Shown here: positions 1 to 6,130 of the stretch, piece after piece
Layout of the letters: each line of letters starts with the position of its first letter
Numbering within the stretch: position 1 is the first letter of the stretch
DNA from: an uncultured Campylobacter sp.
Lineage (GTDB): Bacteria; Campylobacterota; Campylobacteria; Campylobacterales; Campylobacteraceae
Assembly: GCF_938045225.1 (NCBI RefSeq)
Contig: NZ_CALINL010000294.1
Span: forward strand, 1-8,321
Reading direction: 5' to 3'
Length of the DNA: 8,321 nucleotides
Translations under genes and position numbers: made by a program
Notes under the pieces: model-generated
The model's input: the letters and a program-made list of their open reading frames with translations, nothing else
Database searches by the model: none
What the model was told of the DNA's origin: nothing

Positions 1-85
1 CCGCCGTAAAACCAGGCGCATCCGTCCCAAACGCTGCGCTAGAACACAGCAAGCACGCCAGCGAAGCGGCTATTATTTTTCTCAA
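1..85 (-). CDS. Secreted protein, N-terminal part only (runs off window)
   Basis: This is the start of a gene that leaves the window on the left. It begins with TTG at 85-83, chosen because a near-perfect Shine-Dalgarno (AAAGGAGG, 98-91) sits 5 nt upstream. The 28 visible residues start MRKIIAASLACLLCSSAAFG and form a classic type I signal peptide: a basic n-region, a hydrophobic core, and a likely cleavage site after A-F-G. It is not a good lipobox, so an exported soluble or periplasmic protein is more likely than a lipoprotein. Only about eight mature residues are visible, so no function can be given. It lies 59 bp downstream of the CDF gene on the same strand but has its own -10 box, so it can be transcribed independently. 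Confidence 0.75.
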   Translation of the reverse strand, partial: MRKIIAASLACLLCSSAAFGTDAPGFTA

Positions 86-120
86 TATATCCTCCTTTGA
101 AATATTTATTAAACAATAAA

Positions 121-126
121 ATTATA
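121..126 (-). promoter_or_regulatory. Extended -10 promoter of the secreted-protein gene
   Basis: On the minus strand the sequence reads TGG-TATAAT, a perfect sigma-70 -10 box with the TGN extension, about 35 nt upstream of the TTG start. There is no good -35, which is usual for Campylobacter promoters. The upstream half of the promoter lies inside the last codons of the CDF gene. Confidence 0.65.
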
Positions 127-144
127 CCACGGCAATAAATATTT

Positions 145-1254
145 TCACGCAAACTCCCTATCTATCACGATGAAAATTTTATACCCCGGAAAGCTTAGCG
201 AGATCTCGCGCTCTATCTCGGCGCGCAGACGGCTTAGATTTTTCTCGGCAAAATCGACCACCACGTCAAACCTCACGCTCTTTTTCTTGCTATCAATAAA
301 AAACGCGTGAAATCCGCGCACGCTGCTAAACTCCGAGAGCAAATTTGCCACGCAGGTGCGGCTCTCGTCCTGCCCCAAATTTACGCTATAAACGCCGAAA
401 ACCAGATAGATCCTGTAAATTTTATAAATCTCGATCTGAAGCTCGTTTAGCCTCTGCGAAACCTCGCTAAGGGGCAAATGCTCGTCTATCTCGACGTTTA
501 CCGAGCCGACGTATCGCTGCGCGCCGTAGTTGTGAAGTATCAGGTCGTATGCGCCGCGTACGATCTCGCAGCGATTTACGGCGGCGTAAATTTCGTCGCT
601 GATCTCCTTTTCGACGCGCTGACCGATGATTTTATCGAAGGTTTCTTTTATCAAAAGCACGCCGTTTATGATAATAAAAAGCGACGCTAAAGCGCCAGCG
701 TAGCCGTCTATCTGGATATTGGCGAAGTACGACAGCGCAGCAGAGCAAGGATCACGCACGATATGATCGCGTCTCCCAGAGCCTCCTGCCCTACAGCTTT
801 TAGCGAGATAGATTTGGTTTGTTTGCCGATCTTTTTGTAGTAAAAGCCAAGCGCAAATTTGACGAATACCGCGCAGAACAAAAACGCCAAAAACGGCATC
901 GTAAAGCTGGTGGGCTCTGGTGCGAAGATGTTTTCGATAGAGGTTTTTAGAAACTGAAATCCGAGCATCAGCACGATAACCGAAACGATGAGACCGCCGA
1001 TATACTCGGTCCTGCCGTAGCCGTAGGGGTGGGGCTTCGCCCGGTATCTTGCTAGCTAGCTTTGAGCCAAATATCGTGATGATACTTGAGCCTGCATCGC
1101 TAAGGTTATTTACGGCGTCTGATATGAGCGCGACCGAGTTTGAGACCATGGCGATAAAAATTTTCGCCGCGGCTAAGAAAAAATTTGTAACTATGCCGAT
1201 AAGCGCGGTTTTTATTATCGTTTTTTCGCGCTTACCGTCTTTAAAATCCATCAT
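145..1254 (-). CDS. CDF-family cation efflux transporter, broken internally by two compensating frameshifts
   Basis: Cation diffusion facilitators are inner-membrane, proton-coupled exporters of divalent metals. The ATG at 1254 is preferred: AAGGA lies 8 nt upstream, and earlier in-frame ATGs lie at or before the predicted transcription start. In 369-aa numbering, residues 17-66 hold TM1-TM2 with the family segment SVALISDAVNNLSD; the last ~205 residues hold TM6 and the cytoplasmic domain, with the typical YDLILHNYG / GSVNVEID pattern. Residues ~75-170 read as non-family sequence, but the neighbouring frame over about 1031-740 supplies the missing protein: HPYGYGRTEY, TM3, TM4 and TM5 (QEALGDAII). 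One extra base (likely in the G run at 1031-1034) and one missing base (around 735-750) explain this; the net length is unchanged. The product as written would lack TM3-TM5 and be non-functional. Sequencing error and a real pseudogene are both possible. The metal ion is unknown. Confidence 0.85.
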   Translation of the reverse strand: MMDFKDGKREKTIIKTALIGIVTNFFLAAAKIFIAMVSNSVALISDAVNNLSDAGSSIITIFGSKLASKIPGEAPPLRLRQDRVYRRSHRFGYRADARISVSKNLYRKHLRTRAHQLYDAVFGVFVLRGIRQICAWLLLQKDRQTNQIYLAKSCRAGGSGRRDHIVRDPCSAALSYFANIQIDGYAGALASLFIIINGVLLIKETFDKIIGQRVEKEISDEIYAAVNRCEIVRGAYDLILHNYGAQRYVGSVNVEIDEHLPLSEVSQRLNELQIEIYKIYRIYLVFGVYSVNLGQDESRTCVANLLSEFSSVRGFHAFFIDSKKKSVRFDVVVDFAEKNLSRLRAEIEREISLSFPGYKIFIVIDREFA

Positions 1255-1282
1255 TTTGAAATTCCTTTTCATTTTTGGCGAG

Positions 1283-1311
1283 ATTATATCACTTCTTGAC
1301 ATCAAAGCCAA
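1283..1311 (-). promoter_or_regulatory. Promoter of the CDF gene
   Basis: On the minus strand: TTGGCT (1311-1306), a 17-nt spacer, then TATAAT (1288-1283), the latter preceded by TGA as an extended -10. The predicted transcription start is near 1276, leaving about a 22-nt leader with AAGGA before the ATG at 1254. It overlaps the divergent rho promoter. Confidence 0.7.
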
Positions 1312-1324
1312 AATTTTATAAAAT
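1296..1324 (+). promoter_or_regulatory. Promoter of rho
   Basis: A consensus -35 TTGACA (1296-1301), a 17-nt spacer and TAAAAT (1319-1324, 5 of 6 to consensus). The predicted start is near 1331, giving a leader of about 65 nt. Perfect -35 boxes are rare in Campylobacter, so this looks strong. It lies back to back with the CDF promoter, the elements of the two interleaving. Confidence 0.7.
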
Positions 1325-1329
1325 GCGAC

Positions 1330-1384
1330 TTTCAAAAACTTCTTTTGAAACTTAAATTTATCTACAAAATTATTCCGTAATTTT
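1330..1384 (+). promoter_or_regulatory. Two tandem hairpins forming the rho 5' leader
   Basis: Hairpin 1: TTTCAAAA (1330-1337), loop ACTTC, TTTTGAAA (1343-1350), a perfect 8-bp stem starting at the predicted 5' end of the mRNA. Hairpin 2: AAAATTA (1366-1372), loop TTCCG, TAATTTT (1378-1384), a perfect 7-bp stem ending directly before the Shine-Dalgarno (AAAGAGGA, 1385-1392). A hairpin at the very 5' end can stabilise mRNA, and one abutting the ribosome site can tune initiation. E. coli rho is autoregulated through its leader; whether these hairpins do anything similar is inference. Confidence 0.55.
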
Positions 1385-1396
1385 AAAGAGGACACA

Positions 1397-2743
1397 ATGG
1401 AAAATAACGCGACCCAGCCTGCAAATTCTGCGCAGGAAAGTCAAAAAACCACGAAAAAACACCAAAACTCGCGCACCCACATCCCCGTCGACGGACACAA
1501 AATCGAAGAGCTAAGAACCCTTAGCCTAGAGGAGCTCATCGCTATCGCAAACAGCGTAGGCGTCGAGAATCCGCGCGAATTTCGCAGACAAGATTTGATA
1601 TTTGAGATCCTAAAAACCCAAACAAAACAGGGCGGATTTATACTTTTTACGGGTATTTTAGAGATCACGAGCGAGGGCTACGGCTTTTTGCGCTCGGTAG
1701 ACGCAAACCTCAGCGACAGCTCAAACGACGCCTACGTCTCAAACTCTCAAATTCGCAAATTCGCCCTGCGCGTGGGCGACATCGTGACGGGTCAAGTGCG
1801 CGAACCAAAAGATCAGGAAAAATACTACGCCCTGCTAAAAATCGAAGCGCTAAACTATATGCCGCTAATCGAGGCTAAGGAGCGCCCGTTATTTGACAAC
1901 CTAACCCCGCTTTTCCCGACGGAAAAACTTCGCCTCGAATATGATCCTATGAAGCTAACGGGCCGCGTGCTCGATCTCTTTACGCCACTTGGCAAGGGTC
2001 AGCGCGGCCTCATCGTCGCACCTCCTAGAAGCGGTAAAACCGAGCTCATGAAAGAGCTAGCTCACGGCATCGCGCGCAACCACCCCGAGTCGCATCTCAT
2101 GGTCTTGCTCGTAGACGAGCGTCCCGAGGAGGTCACAGACATGCAGCGCTGCGTAAAGGGCGAGGTATTTAGCTCGACGTTTGACCTTCCTGCGATGAAC
2201 CACGTGCGCGTCGCCGAGCTCGTCATCGAAAAGGCCAAACGCCTCGTAGAAATGGGCAAGGACGTCATCATCCTGCTTGATAGCATCACCCGCCTAGCGC
2301 GCGCTTACAACACCGTAACTCCGCCAAGCGGCAAGGTGCTAACCGGCGGCGTGGACGCAAACGCCCTGCACAAGCCTAAGCGCTTTTTCGGTGCGGCGCG
2401 AAATATCGAACACGGCGGCAGCCTCACCATCATCGCCACTGCACTCATTGATACTGGCTCGCGTATGGACGAGGTTATTTTTGAGGAGTTTAAAGGTACG
2501 GGCAACAGCGAAATCGTCCTTGATCGCAACATCTCCGACCGCCGAATCTACCCTGCCATCAACGTACTAAAATCAGGCACAAGAAAAGAAGAACTACTGC
2601 AAAAACCGGACGAACTGCAAAAGATCTGGGCCATCCGCTCGGCGATCGCAACGATGGACGACATAGAGGCGCTTAAGTTTTTATACGCCAAGATGCTAAA
2701 AACCAAGGATAACAAAGAGTTGCTTTCGATATTAAACGAATAG
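1397..2743 (+). CDS. rho: Transcription termination factor Rho
   Basis: Rho is a hexameric RNA-dependent ATPase/helicase that binds C-rich unstructured nascent RNA and releases it from RNA polymerase. The start ATG has AAAGAGGA 4 nt upstream. In 448-aa numbering: 1-30 is a polar N/Q/K-rich extension; 36-75 the N-terminal helical domain (LRTLSLEELIAIANSVGVEN); 80-150 the cold-shock-like RNA-binding domain with the RNP1-like GYGFLRS (94-100); Walker A APPRSGKT (208-215); DER (240-242) with the catalytic Glu 241; Walker B ILLDSITRLARAYN around D295; the Q loop SGKVLTGGVDANAL (311-324); R loop GTGNSE (367-372); and the arginine-finger region SGTRKEELL (393-401). All key residues are present and length is normal for the group. 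It has its own promoter and structured leader. AAATTT, common in neighbouring DNA, is absent from this gene. Confidence 0.98.
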   Translation: MENNATQPANSAQESQKTTKKHQNSRTHIPVDGHKIEELRTLSLEELIAIANSVGVENPREFRRQDLIFEILKTQTKQGGFILFTGILEITSEGYGFLRSVDANLSDSSNDAYVSNSQIRKFALRVGDIVTGQVREPKDQEKYYALLKIEALNYMPLIEAKERPLFDNLTPLFPTEKLRLEYDPMKLTGRVLDLFTPLGKGQRGLIVAPPRSGKTELMKELAHGIARNHPESHLMVLLVDERPEEVTDMQRCVKGEVFSSTFDLPAMNHVRVAELVIEKAKRLVEMGKDVIILLDSITRLARAYNTVTPPSGKVLTGGVDANALHKPKRFFGAARNIEHGGSLTIIATALIDTGSRMDEVIFEEFKGTGNSEIVLDRNISDRRIYPAINVLKSGTRKEELLQKPDELQKIWAIRSAIATMDDIEALKFLYAKMLKTKDNKELLSILNE

Positions 2744-2776
2744 TGAAGTCGCTTTTTAGATAAATTTAACCCTTGC

Positions 2777-2795
2777 GCGAGTCGTTTCGGCTCGC
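2777..2795 (+). terminator. Hairpin downstream of rho, possible terminator
   Basis: GCGAGTCG (2777-2784), loop TTT, CGGCTCGC (2788-2795): an 8-bp stem with one G-U pair, starting 33 nt after the rho stop. No T-run follows, so it is not a standard intrinsic terminator; it may protect the mRNA 3' end or act with Rho. The remaining DNA up to 3008 is AT-rich, contains three AAATTT copies and shows no convincing gene. Confidence 0.4.
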
Positions 2796-3008
2796 CGACC
2801 TACTTTAAAATGCTCTAAATTTTATAATTTTATGGACTTATCTTTCTTCGCATATTCTACTTTTTGTCACTCTGTTAAATTTGCGCCTAATAATTACAAG
2901 CACTCATAAATAAGCATAACACCCTAATTTTTCTTAGCTACTACAACTTCGCAGGCTTTTTATATCGTCAATTATTGCGACTTGTGCCAAATTTACAACA
3001 ACATTTGC

Positions 3009-3398
3009 TTAACGCATGCTTGCTTTACTTAAATTTGCCGCATTGCCGCGCAGTAGCGCCTTAGCCGCCTCTAAAAACTCCGCCTTTACGCCCGCCTTTG
3101 CGAGATTATCGCTTAGCCCCGCGTCGATTAGATACTTATTTAGCGATCCGTTAGCGTTGGCTAGATCGGCGTTTAGCTTTTTCGTATCGGTATCGTATTT
3201 TTTAGCGAGCTTGTCATTCTCTGCTTTTAGCTCGTCGTATTTGGCTTCAAGCTCGGCGTATTTCTCTGCGTCCACCGCGTCGCTATTTTTAGCTTTTAGC
3301 TTTTTTACCTCGCTTAAAAGCTCTTTGTTTTTAGCGTTCATCGCTTCTTTTTCGGCTTGCAAATCACTGACTTGCTTTTCTAGCTCCTCGATCGTCAT
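3009..3398 (-). pseudogene. Phage scaffold-like coiled-coil protein, C-terminally truncated remnant
   Basis: The start is the ATG at 3398, with GGAGG (3408-3404) 5 nt upstream; a GTG four codons earlier lies in the ribosome-binding site itself. The 129-aa product begins MTIEELEKQV, then residues ~5-75 form a highly charged heptad-rich coiled coil (LQAEKEAMNAKNKELL and similar, rich in K, E, A). The tail has LIDAGLSDNLAKAGVKAEFL EAAKALLRG, which resembles the C-terminal 'GLSDALAKAGVKPEF..AAKALL' segment of scaffold or capsid-associated proteins in Mu-like and related phages. In that family the chain usually continues past this point; here it ends within about 12 residues in AAATTT-containing host-like DNA, so I infer a 3' truncation. 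It follows the GpF-like remnant on the same strand, consistent with a phage head module. No rearranged continuation is visible downstream. Confidence 0.6.
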
Positions 3399-3468
3399 TT
3401 CGTCCTCCACAAGAGTTAAATTTAAGGCACGGCCTTTGATAGAATAGTAACTTAAATTTTAAAGTGGT

Positions 3469-3496
3469 TTGGTTTGGTGAAAAAATATGGTATAAT
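3469..3496 (+). promoter_or_regulatory. Strong promoter driving the candidate ncRNA
   Basis: TTGGTT (3469-3474), a 16-nt spacer, then TATAAT (3491-3496) preceded by TGG, an extended -10 with a perfect core. The predicted start is near 3503, just before the 5' arm of the closing helix of the RNA. No ribosome-binding site and plausible start codon follow. Confidence 0.65.
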
Positions 3497-3502
3497 TTCA
3501 CA

Positions 3503-3616
3503 AGTAGGTAAGCGAACGGCTCGTCAAACAGCCCAGCTTCTTAGCAAAGCATTACCGCCCCTGGGGATAGAAACCTGTGTGAGGGTGTGGGTGGTCTCAC
3601 CGCTTACCTATTTTTT
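3503..3616 (+). ncRNA. Candidate structured small RNA (~114 nt) inside the prophage remnant
   Basis: The interval begins ~7 nt after a perfect extended -10 and ends in T6 (3611-3616). Its ends pair perfectly: TAGGTAAGCG (3505-3514) with CGCTTACCTA (3601-3610), 10 bp. Inside, ACCGCCC (3554-3560) pairs with GGGTGGT (3589-3595) as a 7-bp helix with one G-U, capped by a 28-nt loop that can form a further small hairpin (ACCU/GGGU, 3573-3586). Two minor hairpins are possible: GGC/GCC (3518-3533) and GCTT/AAGC (3536-3550, 7-nt loop). There is no credible ORF. It lacks the SRP RNA apical motif, the tmRNA tag, RNase P cores and tRNA T-arm sequence, and is shorter than 6S RNA. I do not recognise the family. 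Its 3' end is antisense to the last four codons of the GpF-like gene. Confidence 0.6.
3601..3616 (+). terminator. 3' arm plus T6 tail ending the candidate ncRNA
   Basis: The 3' arm of the 10-bp closing helix is followed at once by six T residues. As RNA emerges, this arm pairs with the distant 5' arm, so the closing helix could itself serve as the terminator stem; a local GGTG/CACC hairpin (3591-3601) is an alternative. On the minus strand the same repeat has no T-run at its far side, so termination is expected only for the plus-strand RNA. Confidence 0.5.
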
Positions 3617-4614
3617 AAAGCCTTCATTGTGGTATCCCAACGCTTCTTGTTTATGTGAAAAATCACGCCGTCGTTTATATTTATGCCGATGTCAATCATT
3701 TTCTTTTTCTTATCGTCTATCGACTTGCCGATAATTACGCCATCAGCTTTAAATGTAGCTTCTTTTATAAATTCAGGATTTCTCAAGGCGTCTATGATTT
3801 GATTTTTTAAATCATCTTTGTTAGTAAACATCTCGGGGTGTTTTTCATATAAATAATCAATACTGCCCCGTATGGTATCCGTTTTCAAATTTATCCTTTT
3901 AGCTAGTTTGCGCGGAATATCAAAATGCTTCACGTTCCTGGTGTCGTATTCGTTTAGCTTTTTCTTTTTGTAAATATCTCTCAAATCAAGCGCATGCCCT
4001 TGCTGCGTTATTAAATCCCGCATAGTGATCTTGCCTTGCATAAATAGCTCGGCTCTGCCTTTACCTAGCGTCTTTTCTATCGTTTCGGGGCTTTGAGTTT
4101 TTAGCCAGTCGTTAAACGTCATATCCTGCGGCACGTAGCCGTTCATACTTGACCTAGTGCGACCGCTCGCTTCGTCCATTCCCTCGACGCCCAGCTCATC
4201 CCAGCTTTTAGTTACGGGTATTATGGTGCTACGACAATTAAAATGAGTATTTACGCGCGGTTTGCGAAACGGGAATTCGTGTCCGATAGGTTTATAGTCT
4301 TTATCCCACGTTAACCCGTCATAAGCCCTACACAGCGCGGACGTGCGAGTATCTAGCGTGGCTTGATATTTGTAGCATTTTATTACGCCCGCGTTTGCTT
4401 CGAAAAAAGCTTGGCGTATTTCGCTTACTATCGCACCTGCTCCGGTTAGAGCGATAGCGGTAGCGTCACGTTTGTTTTTCTCTAAAACATGCGCTATTCT
4501 TTGCGCCAACATCGGCGTAGTCTCGCCTAAACTCACGCCTATTTTTAATTCGCGCTCAAGGCGCTTTTTCTGATCGGCGTTTAGCCCGTTGTTCCACGCT
4601 TTAACGGTCGCGCC
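3604..4614 (-). pseudogene. Mu-like phage head morphogenesis protein (GpF / SPP1 gp7 type) with probable PBECR nuclease tail; 5'-truncated
   Basis: GpF-type proteins are minor capsid or head-assembly proteins present in few copies at the portal. The reading frame is open from 4614, just after two in-frame TAG codons, to the TAA at 3606-3604. A GTG at 4536 would give 310 aa but has no good ribosome site, and family-like sequence (AWNNGLNADQKKRLERELK) continues upstream of it, so the true 5' part is missing. In 310-aa numbering, residues 36-108 are the SPP1gp7 domain: FFEANAGV, DTRTSALCRAYDG (62-74) and THFNCRSTIIPV (97-108) with its Cys/His. Residues ~200-310 resemble the phage barnase-EndoU-colicin E5/D-RelE-like (PBECR) nuclease domain often fused to such head proteins (KHPEMFTN, IIDALRNPEFI, VIFHINKKRW). 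The assignment of the tail is from remembered family patterns. The C-terminal half has no disruption, so a GTG-started product cannot be excluded. Confidence 0.7.
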
Positions 4615-4664
4615 CTACTAAAAATATCAAAACGGTATGCAAATTTAACGAGCTAAATCAAACG

Positions 4665-6130
4665 CCTCAAATTTCTAAGACTTCAGGCTCTCCAAACAGT
4701 CGTTTGGCTTCTTTTAAAACCGCTTGAGTTTTTGCAGCTTTGGGATCGGTTTGAGTTTTTGCGGCCAAATTTGACGTAGGATTTTGAGCGTTCAAATTTG
4801 CTTCGTTTGAGGACGAGTCGTCAAAATTCGCTTCGCTTTGAAACTCGTCGCTGATTAAATTTGCCGTATCTAAATTTTGCCTTGCGTCGGCATTTACGTG
4901 CTCGTTCGCATCTCGATCAAAAGGGCCGTCGTCATACTCTGCCGCCTCGCTAAATATCTCACTCACGCCATCAGGATCAAAGGGCGACTCGCCGTAGCTT
5001 GCCGTTTGCGGCGCATAGTTTTGGTTAAATTTAGCGGCGCTGCTTGGTTTTTGCTCCGTTTTCGCGGCATTTTGGCTCTCGAGCCGCTTTAGTTCGTCGT
5101 CTAAAAAGGCCAGATCCGCCCCCGCTAGGGCGCCGTCATCAGTCTTAAATTTCAGCGAATACGCCTCGTGAAAATCATGCGTATCGTCGCGCATACTCTC
5201 AAAATCGGGCGTAAATTTAGGCTTGATCGGTTGATTTAAACCAGCCTGCGTTTGCGAGTTTTGCGTCAAATTTGCCGTGTTTTCGCTTAAATTTAAGGTC
5301 TCGGTTTCGCCTATAGGCGAGCCGATATTTGTTTGCGCGCTCGGAGCCGCGTCATTTATATCCGTTTGCGTTTGCGGAGTCAAATTTTGCGTTTGCTTAC
5401 CCTGCTCGCCGCTTTCAAATTCGGCGCCCAAATTTTGCTCCGAGGGCGCAGCCGTCCTCTCCTTGCTACCTTCTGAAAACAAATTTCCGGTCAGATTTGA
5501 GGACTCTTGCGCTTGGGCGTTTTGATTTAAATTTTCCTCCGAGACGTTTGCGTCAAATTTAGCGCTCCCTAGGCCTGAAGCAGTTTCGGCGTCATCAGAT
5601 TTTTCTGCGCTAGCGTGCTCATTATCCAAATTTGCCGCACCCTTTTGCTCTTGCGCCCCTATTTCTGGGCTTTGCCTGGGAGTTATCTTTATCTTTGCGC
5701 TCTCGCCAAAAAGACTGCGCAAGATCTGCAAAATCACTTTCGAACCCTCGCGAAGCCGTTTCTGATCGTCGCCCGCCGCACTTGAGGCCAGACTCATGCA
5801 GCCGTCTGAAAACTCCAAAAACTCGATGCTGTTTTTAAAGCACTCGCCAAGATCAAAGCTGCGGTCGTAAATTTTGGCCAAAAAAGCTTCGTAGGCTGGA
5901 TTTGGAGTTTTTGCGGCGCTGGTTTGGTTGCCCATCTCCTGCGGCGTCTTGGCATTTAAATTTGCCGAGCCGGCTAGAGTCTGAGCGCTCAAATTTCGCC
6001 CCTGAGCCGCGCCGTTTTGCGAGGCGAGTTTAGCCGCGTTTGTGCCCGTAAAATTTGACCCGTCCGTAGAACCCGTCTGCGCAGGAGCCTTAAATTTAGC
6101 CGTTTCGCTTCGTCCGCCCGTGAAATTTGA
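4665..6130. repeat. Dense cluster of the AAATTT motif in the dnaX linker region
   Basis: About 22 copies of AAATTT occur in these ~1.47 kb, often extended to AAATTTGCC or AAATTTGAC in either direction. Depending on frame and strand they encode A-N-L, N-L or K-F, which is why these short peptides recur through the linker. The conserved ATPase half of the same gene (6131-7240) has only three copies. A dispersed motif, not a tandem repeat. Confidence 0.7.

Larger units (their letters stand above)
3009..4614 (-). mobile_element. Remnant of a Mu-like prophage head module
   Basis: Two phage structural gene pieces on the same strand, a GpF/SPP1-gp7-like head gene lacking its 5' part and a scaffold-like gene lacking its 3' part, lie between the housekeeping genes rho and dnaX. 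No transposase, portal, tail or lysis gene is present and no Mu-type end is visible, so this is an internal fragment left after deletion and not a complete element. The right edge is near 4614, where the head reading frame ends at tandem TAG codons; the left edge is near 3009-3040. An ncRNA candidate lies inside it on the other strand. The boundaries are approximate. Confidence 0.65.

Noticed and set aside
708..974. Separate 88-aa membrane protein gene on the minus strand
   Set aside because: It is the correct-frame middle part (TM3-TM5) of the frameshifted CDF transporter, not an independent gene; it has no ribosome site.
1051..1060. GCTAGCTAGC, also present near 8009-8018
   Set aside because: Both copies lie in coding sequence for ordinary Leu-Ala-Ser stretches; two copies do not show a repeat family.
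1255..1395. 47-residue N-terminal extension of the CDF protein, up to position 1395
   Set aside because: It would start upstream of the predicted CDF promoter, against the rho leader, and has no family similarity; the ATG at 1254 has a good ribosome site.
2821..2915. Possible 25-aa plus-strand ORF starting MDLSFFAYS
   Set aside because: No Shine-Dalgarno or promoter and no hallmark of a real peptide.
3503..3616. SRP RNA, 6S RNA, tmRNA, RNase P or tRNA identity for the small RNA
   Set aside because: The SRP apical GGAAG-type motif, a tmRNA tag frame, RNase P core motifs and a tRNA T-arm are all absent, and the length does not fit 6S, tmRNA or RNase P.
3474..3734. 86-aa plus-strand ORF over the ncRNA region
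   Set aside because: No ribosome site, and it starts before the predicted transcript start and runs antisense into the GpF-like gene; structure and terminator explain the region better.
5277..5562. Plus-strand ORFs of ~80 aa opposite dnaX
   Set aside because: Shadow frames of the low-complexity linker, kept open by the AAATTT-rich composition; no ribosome sites.
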